Assembly (NCBI RefSeq): GCF_003946865.1
Contig: NZ_QXTH01000015.1
Span: 1-64,000 of the forward strand
Origin: Antribacter gilvus
Lineage (GTDB): Bacteria; Actinomycetota; Actinomycetes; Actinomycetales; Cellulomonadaceae
Direction of reading: 5' to 3'
Length of the DNA: 64,000 nucleotides
Position numbers and translations under genes: made by a program. Shown piece by piece: positions 16,454-24,687 of this stretch (positions are counted from its first letter, which is position 1; every line of letters starts with the position of its first letter). The notes below the pieces were generated by a model that was not told the DNA's origin, did no database searches, and saw only the letters and a program-made list of their open reading frames with translations.

Positions 16454-16496
16454 CGGCAGCCCTGACGGTCCGGAGGACGGATCGTCAGGGCTGCCG
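16454..16496 (+). terminator. Strong hairpin terminator ending the actinoporin-like operon
   Basis: Perfect 14-bp stem (16454-16467 with 16483-16496), extended by an inner GTCC-GGA-GGAC. It begins 10 nt after the stop codon. Confidence 0.85.
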
Positions 16497-16557
16497 CTCT
16501 GCAGCGGCTCGCGCTGCTGGGCGCGGCCCTCGACCACCCTGGTGAGCGTCCTCTCTG

Positions 16558-16563
16558 TAGGGT
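16558..16563 (+). promoter_or_regulatory. -10 box of a leaderless promoter for the VOC gene
   Basis: TAGGGT ends 6 nt before the ATG at 16570, the spacing of a transcript that starts at its own initiation codon. No Shine-Dalgarno sequence is present. Confidence 0.55.
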
Positions 16564-16569
16564 GGCGCC

Positions 16570-17007
16570 ATGACCGTGAGGATGGACAACGTCGGCATCG
16601 TCGTCGAGGATCTCGCTGCAGCGATCGAGTTCTTCCGCGAGCTCGGGCTCGAGCTCGAAGGGCAAGCCGTTGTCGAGGGAGAGTGGGCCGGACGCGTCAC
16701 AGGCCTGGGCTATCAGCGCGTCGAGATCGCGATGATGCGCACGCCGGACGGCCACAGCCGGCTCGAGCTCTCGCGTTTCCTCGAGCCGACCGTCGTCGCC
16801 GATCATCGGAACGCCCCGGTGAACGCCCTCGGATACCTGCGGGTCATGTTCTCGGTCGACGATATCGACGAGACCCTCGACCGCCTGCGCGAGCACGGCT
16901 CGGAGCTCGTCAGCAACGACGTCGTCCAGTACGAAGACGCGTACCGGCTCTGCTACGTGCGTGGGCCCGAAGGCATCCTCATCGGACTTGCCCAAAAGCT
17001 CGGCTGA
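16570..17007 (+). CDS. VOC family protein (glyoxalase/dioxygenase fold)
   Basis: A 145-residue vicinal-oxygen-chelate protein with two beta-alpha-beta-beta-beta modules. MDNVGIVVEDLAAAIEFFRELGLELEG opens the first and YLRVMFSVDDIDETLDRLREHG opens the second, with GPEGILIGLAQKLG at the end. The usual metal ligands of glyoxalase I (first-strand His, ELSRF-type Glu) are only partly present: SRLELSRF has a Glu, but the first strand has Asn in place of His. It may be a binding protein rather than an enzyme. It is transcribed alone, probably as a leaderless message, and converges on the next gene. Confidence 0.88.
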   Translation: MTVRMDNVGIVVEDLAAAIEFFRELGLELEGQAVVEGEWAGRVTGLGYQRVEIAMMRTPDGHSRLELSRFLEPTVVADHRNAPVNALGYLRVMFSVDDIDETLDRLREHGSELVSNDVVQYEDAYRLCYVRGPEGILIGLAQKLG

Positions 17008-17061
17008 CCGCTGGTCTCTGGACCGTGACGCCGACCAGGCTTCGCTGGACGTCACTGCCGC

Positions 17062-17574
17062 TCAGGCGCGCCGCGTCGCGACCATCCGCTCCTCCAGCAT
17101 CCAGGTGCGGGCCTCGTCGGCGGAGAGCTCGCCCAGCCAGACGAACCGGTCGGCGGAGATCTCCGTGAAGCGCCAGCGCAAGAACGGCACCTCGTCCGTG
17201 CTCACGAGGTGCACCTCGTCGCCGACGGGCCGTCCGACGAACTTCCGGACCCTGCCGTTGACCGGATCGACCCAGGTCGAGCGCCAGGCGCCCAGGTCCG
17301 GGTCGTAGAAGCGGATCGTCGTGCCGTGGAACGCGTAGGGCCGGACCCCGGCTCCAGGCTGACCGGGACCCGGGACGATCCAGACGTCCTGGACGGCCCG
17401 TCCGGCGAGGACCCACCCGAAGTGCAGCTCGCCGGAGGCGTGGGCCGGAGCCGCAGGGTCGCCGGGCCGGGACCACTCGAGGTCCCACGAGCCGACGAAC
17501 CGGCCGAAGGTGTCCAGGTGGTCGGACAGCGACGGGTCGGGCCCGTCGTCGTGCAGCCGGTCCGGGAGTCCCAT
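17062..17574 (-). CDS. DUF1579-like beta-barrel protein
   Basis: A 170-residue protein. Repeated short strands each end in a polar turn: FVGSWDLEWSRPGD, GELHFGWVLAGRAVQDVWIVPG, GTTIRFYDPDLGAWRSTWVDP and GRVRKFVGRPVGDEVHL. The pattern of a mass- and charge-changing barrel resembles DUF1579 and related lipocalin-like proteins. No catalytic residues are evident. It starts at the ATG at 17574. The same frame stays open upstream, but that part overlaps the hydrolase remnant in another frame and has no coding character. The function is unknown. Confidence 0.65.
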   Translation of the reverse strand: MGLPDRLHDDGPDPSLSDHLDTFGRFVGSWDLEWSRPGDPAAPAHASGELHFGWVLAGRAVQDVWIVPGPGQPGAGVRPYAFHGTTIRFYDPDLGAWRSTWVDPVNGRVRKFVGRPVGDEVHLVSTDEVPFLRWRFTEISADRFVWLGELSADEARTWMLEERMVATRRA

Positions 17575-17605
17575 GGAGAGATCGTAGGCGGTGGCCGGCG
17601 GCGCG

Positions 17606-17873
17606 TCAGGGACCAGCGGGCGGCGGCCGGTCGTCGTTCCGGCGGAGGAACCCCGCGATCCTGGCGGCGACCTCGCCGGGGACCTGGCCGCGGACGCCGT
17701 GCCCGGTGCCGGGGTAGATCTCGACCTCGGCGCTCGGCACGTGCAGCGACAAGCGGCGGGCGGCGGCGTCGGGCTCGCTGAGGACGGAGTCGGCTCCGAA
17801 GATTGCGAGGACGGGTACCTGGAGCCGGGCCAGCTCGGCATCGGTGAGCGGCCGGGAAGGGTCGAGTGTGCTC
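17606..17873 (-). pseudogene. 3' fragment of an alpha/beta hydrolase gene
   Basis: On the minus strand the frame ending at the TGA at 17608-17606 encodes the end of an alpha/beta hydrolase. It reads ELARLQVPVLAIFGADSVL (the strand carrying the acidic catalytic residue), VEIYPGTGHGVRG (the catalytic His) and the last helix EVAARIAGFLRRN. The nucleophile half is missing: upstream of about 17873 the sequence stops looking like the family and no start fits. The break lies just before the accessory block that begins near 18032, so an insertion or deletion there probably removed the 5' part. Confidence 0.65.
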
Positions 17874-18031
17874 CCCCGCTGGTGGGGAGCCGGTGAGAGC
17901 CGTGACGGGTCGTCGTGGGTCTCGTCGGCGGCCGCAGCGCGCCCGCAATTCTCAGGGTACCCGGGTAGACGGGCCGCGATGGCTAAGCCCGTACCCCCCG
18001 GTCCTTTTCGGCTCGGGATGTCGGTGCCGGT

Positions 18032-19336
18032 TCACGGTGGGTCGGCTGAATCAGGCCACCGCGGGCGCTCCTTCCGCAAAAACGTCTCGATCGCCGCTCT
18101 CGCTGGAGCCTCCTGCTCGATGGCGTACCCGCGTTCGAGGCACGCACGAGCGAAGTGGCCAACGGCGTCGTCCCGCCGCGCAGCCACGGCAAGCTGGTCA
18201 CGGGCGGATTCACCGAAGGCTTCGCCCTCGACGGCGTGCTCGCTCATCCCAATGTCCACGATCTTGGCGTCGGTGCCCACCGGCAGGTTGTCATGGATAC
18301 GGGAGGCGATGCGGACTCCCCCGAGGTCGGCGTCGGGGCAGATGACGACGGTTCGGACGGTCTCGGCAGCCTGGTTGATCAACCGAAGCACCTGTTCGGG
18401 AACCTGTCCGTGGCACCAGACCACCGCCAGGTCGGGGTGTGTGTCGCAGATCGTCTCGGCAGCTTGGCGGTTCTCGATGACCACGAGCGCCTCCGTGCCC
18501 GCTTGCACCTCAACTCTGATGTCGCGGTGTCCGGGGAGGCGGATGTCGTGCGGGCCGGGCCACCCGGTCCAGTCGAGGACCCGTCCATCGTAGTGAGCGC
18601 GGACCGGTCCGCCGAGACCGATGTAGGGATTGCGGTTGACGCCGAGCTCGGCCAGGGCCTCTTGCTCGAAGCCGGCGTCGGCCAGGAGACGGGTCAGGTC
18701 CTCCCGCTCCTTGGTCTTGCCGACGTGATGCTGCACGAATGCCCGTGGGCCGTCGTGGCTACGTCCTGCCATCAGGTCCTCTGCCGCGCGGACAAGCCAG
18801 GTGAGCCGGACCTCCGTCGTCGGTGTCGTCAACGCCGTAGCGACTCCCGGCCACTCGTCGGTAAGCAGTGCGCTCAGCTGCTCTGCGCACGTGTTGAGCG
18901 CATGCTGGGCGGACCGTTGCTGGTCTCGACGGTCCGTGTGCTGCGTCACTAGGTCAGGGTGCGGTATCCACCGCCGGGGCAGCTGGGCGATCGACCCGGC
19001 GCGGTAGTCGTGTTCGAGCGCGATGCAGCCGGCGCGAGCCAACTCGATCGCTACCTCGCCTGCGCGGTCTCCGAGCTCACTGACCACGGTTCTCCATAAG
19101 CGCGGGGCGCTCGTGGCCCACCTCCACTGGGTGTCGGTGAGCAGCCCAGCGGGGCGCTGCGGCTTCCGGCCGGGGTGCGCGCGCAGGGCCACCCGTCGGA
19201 CCTTGGGGATGTCGTTTCGGTCGTAGGCAAACGTGCCATCGGACTGGGTCGGTCGTGCGTGGGCGCGCAGCCCGTCGGGTACGCCGGCGTGGCCGGGCAG
19301 GGGGTACTCCCCGGTCACACGGAGCTGGTCGTTCAC
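18032..19336 (-). CDS. TOPRIM-domain protein, JetD/DUF2399-like
   Basis: A 434-residue protein. Residues ~280-365 form a TOPRIM-type nuclease core: a strand with the conserved Glu (VVIENRQAAE, E288), then AVVWCHGQVPEQVLRL, then VVICPDADLGGVRIA with the DxD pair D335/D337. The order matches JetD of Wadjet systems and DUF2399 proteins, where this domain cuts DNA. The N-terminal ~190 residues are helical and unrecognised. The GTG start at 19336 overlaps the stop of the SMC-like gene (GTGA), so the two are coupled. I infer an effector nuclease acting with the ATPase. No other Jet gene is adjacent. Confidence 0.75.
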   Translation of the reverse strand: MNDQLRVTGEYPLPGHAGVPDGLRAHARPTQSDGTFAYDRNDIPKVRRVALRAHPGRKPQRPAGLLTDTQWRWATSAPRLWRTVVSELGDRAGEVAIELARAGCIALEHDYRAGSIAQLPRRWIPHPDLVTQHTDRRDQQRSAQHALNTCAEQLSALLTDEWPGVATALTTPTTEVRLTWLVRAAEDLMAGRSHDGPRAFVQHHVGKTKEREDLTRLLADAGFEQEALAELGVNRNPYIGLGGPVRAHYDGRVLDWTGWPGPHDIRLPGHRDIRVEVQAGTEALVVIENRQAAETICDTHPDLAVVWCHGQVPEQVLRLINQAAETVRTVVICPDADLGGVRIASRIHDNLPVGTDAKIVDIGMSEHAVEGEAFGESARDQLAVAARRDDAVGHFARACLERGYAIEQEAPARAAIETFLRKERPRWPDSADPP

Positions 19337-22300
19337 GCCACGACCTCTTCCAGGGTTGCCTCGTCCGCCTGGCGGTAGGACGTCAGCCACGCCTGGAGCA
19401 TCTCGACGCGGCTGCGGTTCGTCTCGTCTCCGACGACGACGGGTGCCTCGTTGTAGGGCATGCTGTCGGAACGTCGGCGCAGTTTGACGTAGAGGCCGGA
19501 CGCCTCGATGGCGTAGCGCTCCATGTCGTCCTGGAGGGCGCCGACGACCGTGATGTTGCGGTCGTTGCCGATCTGCTCGAACAGCGCGACAGCCTCGCGG
19601 CGGTGCTGCTTGCCGAGGTTGCGGCCCAGTTCGTCCAGGATGAGCAAGAGGGGTCGGTCACCTCCGCCGGCGAGCGCTGCGGCGCAGACCAGCTTGACGG
19701 CCTTCTCGTCAAGCTGGGCGGTGTTGCTGCGCAGGTCGTAGCCGGACATGCGTTGGCCTTCTGCGCGACGCCACCTGGGTGTGACGGTCCACTGCCAGGG
19801 CTGGTCCGGCTCAGCGGGTGGCTCGGGCTCGGGAAAATCCAGGTCCGCTCCGTAACCGCCGTACCTCAGGTCCAGGCGGTCGAACTCCTCGGCGACCTTC
19901 TTGAGCGTCGTCTTGATCCCCTGGGCAACCGACGCGCGGTGGGTCCTGGAGGTGAGCTCGGCCTCCGACAGGCCCTCGAGCGCCGCACGGAGGTCGCTGG
20001 ACCGCTGGGAACGCTGCTGGTCGATCTGGGCCTTCTGGTGCTGGTCGTACTCCTCGGTCTGCTTCAGGTGGGTCCGCAGTGCGCGGTGCATGGAAGGGAA
20101 CAGCCCGATCCGGACCTCCAGGCGCCCGACGCGCCAGCGCTGTTCGATCAGCAGCTCGCGGATCTCGGCGGGCATCTCCTCCTCCGGCGCGTCCTCGGGG
20201 AAGCAACGCCGCACGGCTTCCTGGAGCTCGCTGCAGGCAGTCTCATTCCACTCGGCGATCGAACGTCTCGCCTGGTCTTCGTCGAGCGAGAGCAGGAGAC
20301 GTTCTGCTGCCTGTGGCGAGTCTCCGAACAGCGCCTCCCGGGCCGGTAGGTCGAGGCCGACCAGCTCGCCTTCGAGGGTCTCCTTGGCCCTGCGCTTGTC
20401 CTTGATCTCGCCGGTGACGCGATTCTTGGTATCGCGGTGGTTCTTGATCAGAGTCTCGCGGGTCTCGCGGGCGCTGCGAACCCTGTCCCAGGCCTCCGTT
20501 GCCTCGTCGAGTGCGGGTCGCTGCTGGTCCTGCTCCTCGACACGTTTCTGGTTCGCGGCGCGCAGCCTCTCCATCTCCGCCAGGACCGAGGCCGCGTGCT
20601 CGGCTGCGCGTGCTCCGGCGGTGCGCTCCTCAGCTCGCTTGAGCTTGCCGCGCTCCACCTCCAGCAGCCTGTCAGCCTCGTCGCGGAGCCTGATCTTGGT
20701 CTTGTGGTCGTCGCGCGCTGCGACGATCCGCGCAGCCCTCCCCGTGACCGGAACGGGGAACTGCCCTGGCACGTGAACGCCCGCGTCGTCGTCGACGTGC
20801 GCCGGCTGCCCGCCCGCACGGTTGGCGAGAACGGCCAGGAACGTCGTGAGATCGAATCTCAGGTCGACGCTGCCCGGCACACTGCTTCCTGCACCGGTTC
20901 GGACGGATCCGGGCGCATCTGCGGCGACCAGGACGACGGCCGCGCGTCCCGTCAGAAGACCGAGGGCGCGCTTCTCGTCCGCCCGCAGCACCACGACGGC
21001 GTTCCTGTACGGCACGAGACGCGGCTCCCACACCGTGCGCTCGTCGGTACCCAGGTGGACGACATCAACCAGCGCGGCTGCCGTGATGCCGGACTCTCGC
21101 AGCGTCGCGAGTGCCTCGGTCGCGATGTCCTCTCCGGCCTCGGCTGCTGCCAGATGCTTCTGGGCATCGGTCACAGCCACGCCTGCCAGGGTCTGTTCCC
21201 CGACGGCGTCCTCCACGGCCAGGCGGGCGGTGCTCTCCTCGTCCCGTGCCTGCTCAAGGCTGCGCCCGTCGGATGCGCGCGACTGCTCCGACAGAGTCCT
21301 GTGGTCGTGGGCGAGCTCCTCCAGCCTCAGGCGAGCAGCGCCCTGGTCCGACTCGAGCTCGCGGTCGCGCTTGTCGAGCCTCTTGTACAGCTCTTCGGCC
21401 GCCCTGGCTTTCCTGTCGAACTCCTCGTCGTCGCTGAGCCCGGCCAGTTCCTGCTCGATCGTCTCCACCGTCGACTCCAGCTCTGCCGCCTGCTCTTCCA
21501 GGGCTTCGACCTCCGGGCCGATCTCCTCGGCGCGGACGACACCGTCGTGAAGATGCCGGGCACACCGCGCTCTCCAGGAGTCACGCGCCAAGTCCAGCCA
21601 GGTACGGGCCTGGGCTCGTTTCGCGATACCCGCCTCGACGACCGCAGTCTCCATCTGCCAGCGCTCGAGGTCCTCCTGTGCCTCGCGCGCCCGGGTCCGG
21701 TGGCGGTGCTCCTTCGACCGGTGAGCCTGCTCGGCCTCCAGGTCACGGGCCAGGCCCGTCAGCGTCGCGATCGCGTCGAAGATCTGCCGCGGCTTCAGCT
21801 CGTTGAGCGGCTGGGCGAGCAGGTTCGCCGCCGCGCTCGAGCGTACCGAGGTCGACAGGAACGAGACGCACCGGACATGTCTGCCGTACAGGACCTCACT
21901 GATCCGGTTGGCGTGGAAGTCGTCGCGCCCGTTGCTGCGGGGCAGTGCGTCCCACAGGGCGTTGACTCCGGCTGCCCGCTCGTACTCGGTCGCCCCGTGG
22001 GGCACGTGCAGGCTGTGCGACCAGCGCAGGTTCAGGTATGGGGCCTTGCGGTTGATGCGCAGCCACACTGTCAGGGTGCTTGCGGACAGGTCGTCGATCG
22101 TCGTGGCGCGGGGGTCTGCGTACACGCCGATGACGTACCCGTGGTCGCTGTTGGAGGCCCGTGTCTCCTGGGCGGCGAGCTCGGCGGTGAACAGCAGGTC
22201 AGCTGCGCCGGCCGCGCCGCTGGCCAGTCGCCACTGCTCGTCGGCGTGCAGGAGGCTCATCGCGGCGATCAGGGAGGACTTCCCGGCGCCGTTGGAGTCC

Positions 22301-22383
22301 TTGGGCCCTTGGCCAGCAACCGTGACGAGGCCGTGGCTGATCATCGGGATCGGATGCGTGGACAGGCGCGAGATGTCGACCAT
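19333..22383 (-). CDS. SMC-like ATPase, partner of the TOPRIM protein
   Basis: A 1016-residue ATPase with the SMC/Rad50 layout. The Walker A motif is near the N terminus (NGAGKSS, 31-37). Long coiled-coil arms follow, about residues 230-400 and 560-800, with heptad-rich Glu/Arg/Leu sequence. A middle segment (VVHLGTDERTVWEPRLVPYRNAVVVLRADEK) is in the hinge position. The C-terminal head has the Walker B LLLILDELGRN near 912-922. It is shorter than JetC and MukB-type proteins. SMC-like ATPases with a TOPRIM partner recognise and help cleave foreign circular or phage DNA in Wadjet; the same role is inferred here. The gene comes first in the two-gene operon, and a 127-bp divergent promoter region separates it from 22511. 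Confidence 0.82.
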   Translation of the reverse strand: MVDISRLSTHPIPMISHGLVTVAGQGPKDSNGAGKSSLIAAMSLLHADEQWRLASGAAGAADLLFTAELAAQETRASNSDHGYVIGVYADPRATTIDDLSASTLTVWLRINRKAPYLNLRWSHSLHVPHGATEYERAAGVNALWDALPRSNGRDDFHANRISEVLYGRHVRCVSFLSTSVRSSAAANLLAQPLNELKPRQIFDAIATLTGLARDLEAEQAHRSKEHRHRTRAREAQEDLERWQMETAVVEAGIAKRAQARTWLDLARDSWRARCARHLHDGVVRAEEIGPEVEALEEQAAELESTVETIEQELAGLSDDEEFDRKARAAEELYKRLDKRDRELESDQGAARLRLEELAHDHRTLSEQSRASDGRSLEQARDEESTARLAVEDAVGEQTLAGVAVTDAQKHLAAAEAGEDIATEALATLRESGITAAALVDVVHLGTDERTVWEPRLVPYRNAVVVLRADEKRALGLLTGRAAVVLVAADAPGSVRTGAGSSVPGSVDLRFDLTTFLAVLANRAGGQPAHVDDDAGVHVPGQFPVPVTGRAARIVAARDDHKTKIRLRDEADRLLEVERGKLKRAEERTAGARAAEHAASVLAEMERLRAANQKRVEEQDQQRPALDEATEAWDRVRSARETRETLIKNHRDTKNRVTGEIKDKRRAKETLEGELVGLDLPAREALFGDSPQAAERLLLSLDEDQARRSIAEWNETACSELQEAVRRCFPEDAPEEEMPAEIRELLIEQRWRVGRLEVRIGLFPSMHRALRTHLKQTEEYDQHQKAQIDQQRSQRSSDLRAALEGLSEAELTSRTHRASVAQGIKTTLKKVAEEFDRLDLRYGGYGADLDFPEPEPPAEPDQPWQWTVTPRWRRAEGQRMSGYDLRSNTAQLDEKAVKLVCAAALAGGGDRPLLLILDELGRNLGKQHRREAVALFEQIGNDRNITVVGALQDDMERYAIEASGLYVKLRRRSDSMPYNEAPVVVGDETNRSRVEMLQAWLTSYRQADEATLEEVVA

Positions 22384-22510
22384 CTGGATTCCGACGAGCA
22401 GGACTGTGGCGGCCCGCGATCACCCGCGGACCGGGAACTGACGGACGGCGCCGCCGCCCTCGTCTCGAAGGGGAAGCGATGAACGTGCAGAACACTCCAG
22501 GAGCCAGGCC

Positions 22511-22825
22511 ATGAGCGCCCCGGCATCGGTCGCGGTCGGCTACGTGTCCGGCACCGAGACCGCCGACCAGCGCAAGGCACTGGCCGACTACGCCGCCGCC
22601 GAGGGTATCGCCCTGGCCGAGGTCATCACCGACCGGGCGGACACCATCACGATCACCCAGATCGTCGAGGCGACAGCCCTGCACGAGGCGAAGCTGCTCC
22701 TGCTGCCCGACGACGCGGCACTATGCCTCGCTCGCCGCGGGATCCAGCACTCCCTGGCCAAGATGGGCGCAACCTGCGTCGTCGTGCCCACCGGCAGCGA
22801 CACCGAAGGGCGGGCCGACGCATGA
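22511..22825 (+). CDS. Small resolvase-N-terminal-like protein
   Basis: A 104-residue protein opening with VAVGYVSGTETADQRKALADYAAAEGIALAEVITD, the pattern of the serine-recombinase catalytic domain (GYVRVSTxxQ...LEAYA...G). The position of the catalytic Ser is occupied by Thr and the Arg before it is replaced, and there is no DNA-binding domain. It is therefore unlikely to recombine DNA. Its stop overlaps the start of the HAD gene (ATGA), so the two are made together. A sensing or scaffold role for the HAD partner is possible but unproven. Confidence 0.6.
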   Translation: MSAPASVAVGYVSGTETADQRKALADYAAAEGIALAEVITDRADTITITQIVEATALHEAKLLLLPDDAALCLARRGIQHSLAKMGATCVVVPTGSDTEGRADA

Positions 22826-23949
22826 CCACCAAGACCACCACCATCACCAGGCGCCTGGTCGCGCTCGACGTCGACGGCACCCTCGTCGACACCCACGGGC
22901 TGGCCTCCGCCGCGACCCACCAGGCAGTCGACCTGGCCCGCGCAGCCGGGCACGAACTCGTCCTGGCCACCGGCCGGTCCCTGGCCGGCCTGATGCCGGT
23001 CGCCCGACAGCTCGGCCTGACCGACGGGTGGGCGGCAGGGTCCAACGGCGCGCTCCTGGTCCGGCTCGACCCGACCGCACCGAGCGGATACATCGTCCAG
23101 GACGCGCACCTGTTCGAACCGCGCCAGGTCATCCGCCGCGCCCAAGACCTCGTCCGCGGCGTCGTGATCGCCATCGAGGACGTCGGCGTCGGCTGGCGGG
23201 TCTCCCGCAGGCTGCCCGACGGCGCCCTCAACGGACCCCAGACCCTCACCTCCGTAGCCGACCTGTGCGCCACCCCGGCCACCCGGGTCGCCCTGGTCGG
23301 GTCCGGCATCCGACGCTTCACCGACGCCCTAGCCGCCACCGGTGCCACAGTCACCGCGGCCGGGTCCGACTGGCTCGACGTCGTCGGACCAGGGGTCTCG
23401 AAGGCGACCACCCTCGACCAGATCCGCCAGCAGCTCGACCTCCCGGTCGATGCCACCGTCGCCGTGGGCGACGGGATGAACGACTGCGACATGCTCACCT
23501 GGGCCGGACGCGGCGTCGCCATGGGCCACGCCGCAGCCCGCGTCCGGCACGCCGCCGACGAGACCACCGGAAGCCTCACCGACGACGGCGCCGCAACCGT
23601 CCTGCGCTCCCTGGTCCCCACCACAGCGCTCGACTCCGGCCTGTCGCCCCTGGCGGCGCAGCTCGCTGCGGCCGTCGACTCCAGCCCCTCGGCGATGACC
23701 CTGCGTGTGTGGCACGGCACCGGGCCCGCCCTGACGAGCGTGACCGCCTGGCTCCTTGACGACGGCCCCTGGCGCACCCACGCCCCCATCCCCGCCGGCA
23801 CCGGAGCCACCATGCGCGACGTCGAGAACGCCGCAACCGAAGCCCGTCTCGCGTACCCCGCCGCGGACATCGCACTACGCGCCCGCTGGCGACGCACCAC
23901 CCTCACCGACGGACCCACGTCCTACGAGCTCCCCCTGTACCGCGACTGA
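22822..23949 (+). CDS. HAD-family hydrolase (Cof-like) with an extra C-terminal domain
   Basis: A 375-residue HAD phosphatase. Motif I is DVDGT with D16 and D18, and ATGRS follows at motif II. A Cof-type cap spans about 80-180, with a Lys in GVSKATTLDQI and motif IV GDGMNDCDM near residue 217. Typical Cof proteins end near 270. Here about 105 more residues follow (from SLVPTTALDSG), with no domain I recognise. It likely dephosphorylates a sugar or nucleotide-type metabolite. It is co-translated with the resolvase-like protein and divergent from the SMC-TOPRIM pair, so it may belong to the same accessory module. Confidence 0.82.
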   Translation: MTTKTTTITRRLVALDVDGTLVDTHGLASAATHQAVDLARAAGHELVLATGRSLAGLMPVARQLGLTDGWAAGSNGALLVRLDPTAPSGYIVQDAHLFEPRQVIRRAQDLVRGVVIAIEDVGVGWRVSRRLPDGALNGPQTLTSVADLCATPATRVALVGSGIRRFTDALAATGATVTAAGSDWLDVVGPGVSKATTLDQIRQQLDLPVDATVAVGDGMNDCDMLTWAGRGVAMGHAAARVRHAADETTGSLTDDGAATVLRSLVPTTALDSGLSPLAAQLAAAVDSSPSAMTLRVWHGTGPALTSVTAWLLDDGPWRTHAPIPAGTGATMRDVENAATEARLAYPAADIALRARWRRTTLTDGPTSYELPLYRD

Positions 23950-24007
23950 ACCGTCGCCCACAAACTCGCGGCCGGGACCCCTCCCCACTCCCCAGCCCGG
24001 CTGTGAG

Positions 24008-24067
24008 CCCGCCGAGCCCCTCGGCGGGACGCGGGCCGGGGCCTGCCCCCTGGGCGGTCCCGGCCCG
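24008..24067 (+). terminator. Tandem hairpins after the HAD gene
   Basis: Two perfect 9-bp stems: CCCGCCGAG with CTCGGCGGG (24008-24028, 3-nt loop) and CGGGCCGGG with CCCGGCCCG (24032-24067). They lie in the 216-bp gap between the convergent HAD and GNAT genes and probably stop transcription from both sides. Nothing else is evident in the gap. Confidence 0.65.
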
Positions 24068-24165
24068 TGTGCGTTCCTTCTAGCATCTCGAACCCGCCAG
24101 CCGCCGGGATCATCGCGTTTGTCGATAGGCGTATTGCGCCGCCGAGCGCCCGATCGTGCCCGCCC

Positions 24166-24645
24166 TCAGAGGAACCGCTGGTACACAGCCCGGTCGTACC
24201 CCGCCCCCTTGAAATCGGGCGTGACGAACATGCCCTCGACCTTCCGCGACGCTGGTACGTTCTCGAACCCCAGCGACAACCACGCAGCATGTGCCCCGTA
24301 ATTCTCGGGCTCCGACGTCAGATACATCCGACTGCAGCCGAGCTCTCGGCCACGCTCCGCGACGGCACTCAACAGCCTCCCCGCCACCCCACGACGCCGA
24401 TGCCCTGAGCTCGTGACGACGTCCTGGACGTACAGATCCGCCGGCGTTTCCTGGCTGACGAAGGCAACGACCGAACCAACGACATCGTGATCCACGACCA
24501 TGACCGGGCAGGTCGACGAGAAGAGCGTCGCGAACAACCAGTAGTCCGACCGGGACCGAGTCCGTACGAACGGTGCACCCGTGACGGTCAAAGCCATTAC
24601 TGCTTCAATCCGACCGACAGTCAACGGTTCCAGGATCATCGTCAT
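24166..24645 (-). CDS. GNAT-family N-acetyltransferase
   Basis: A 159-residue acetyltransferase. The acetyl-CoA binding motif is DVVTSSGHRRRGVAGRLLSAVAERG, preceded by the strand LYVQDVV. The end AAWLSLGFENVPASRKVEGMFV is the usual C-terminal part. The ATG at 24645 is preceded by a purine-rich GAGGTGG. It lies 42 bp downstream of the FAD oxidoreductase gene on the same strand, so it may be the last gene of that operon, although a 7-bp hairpin (24668-24691) sits in between. The substrate is unknown. It is distinct from the lasso-peptide acetyltransferase at 31052. Confidence 0.85.
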   Translation of the reverse strand: MTMILEPLTVGRIEAVMALTVTGAPFVRTRSRSDYWLFATLFSSTCPVMVVDHDVVGSVVAFVSQETPADLYVQDVVTSSGHRRRGVAGRLLSAVAERGRELGCSRMYLTSEPENYGAHAAWLSLGFENVPASRKVEGMFVTPDFKGAGYDRAVYQRFL

Positions 24646-24687
24646 CCACCTCGTCCTTCCTTGATCGCTGACCATCAGCCGATGTGG

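Noticed and set aside
20437-22482. A 681-codon open frame on the plus strand opposite the SMC-like gene
   Set aside because: It is a shadow of a high-GC gene; the minus-strand protein has Walker A and B and coiled coils.
24080-24115. Possible tRNA T-arm (TCTCGAACCC)
   Set aside because: No acceptor stem or anticodon arm can be folded around it on either strand. I found no tRNA in the window.
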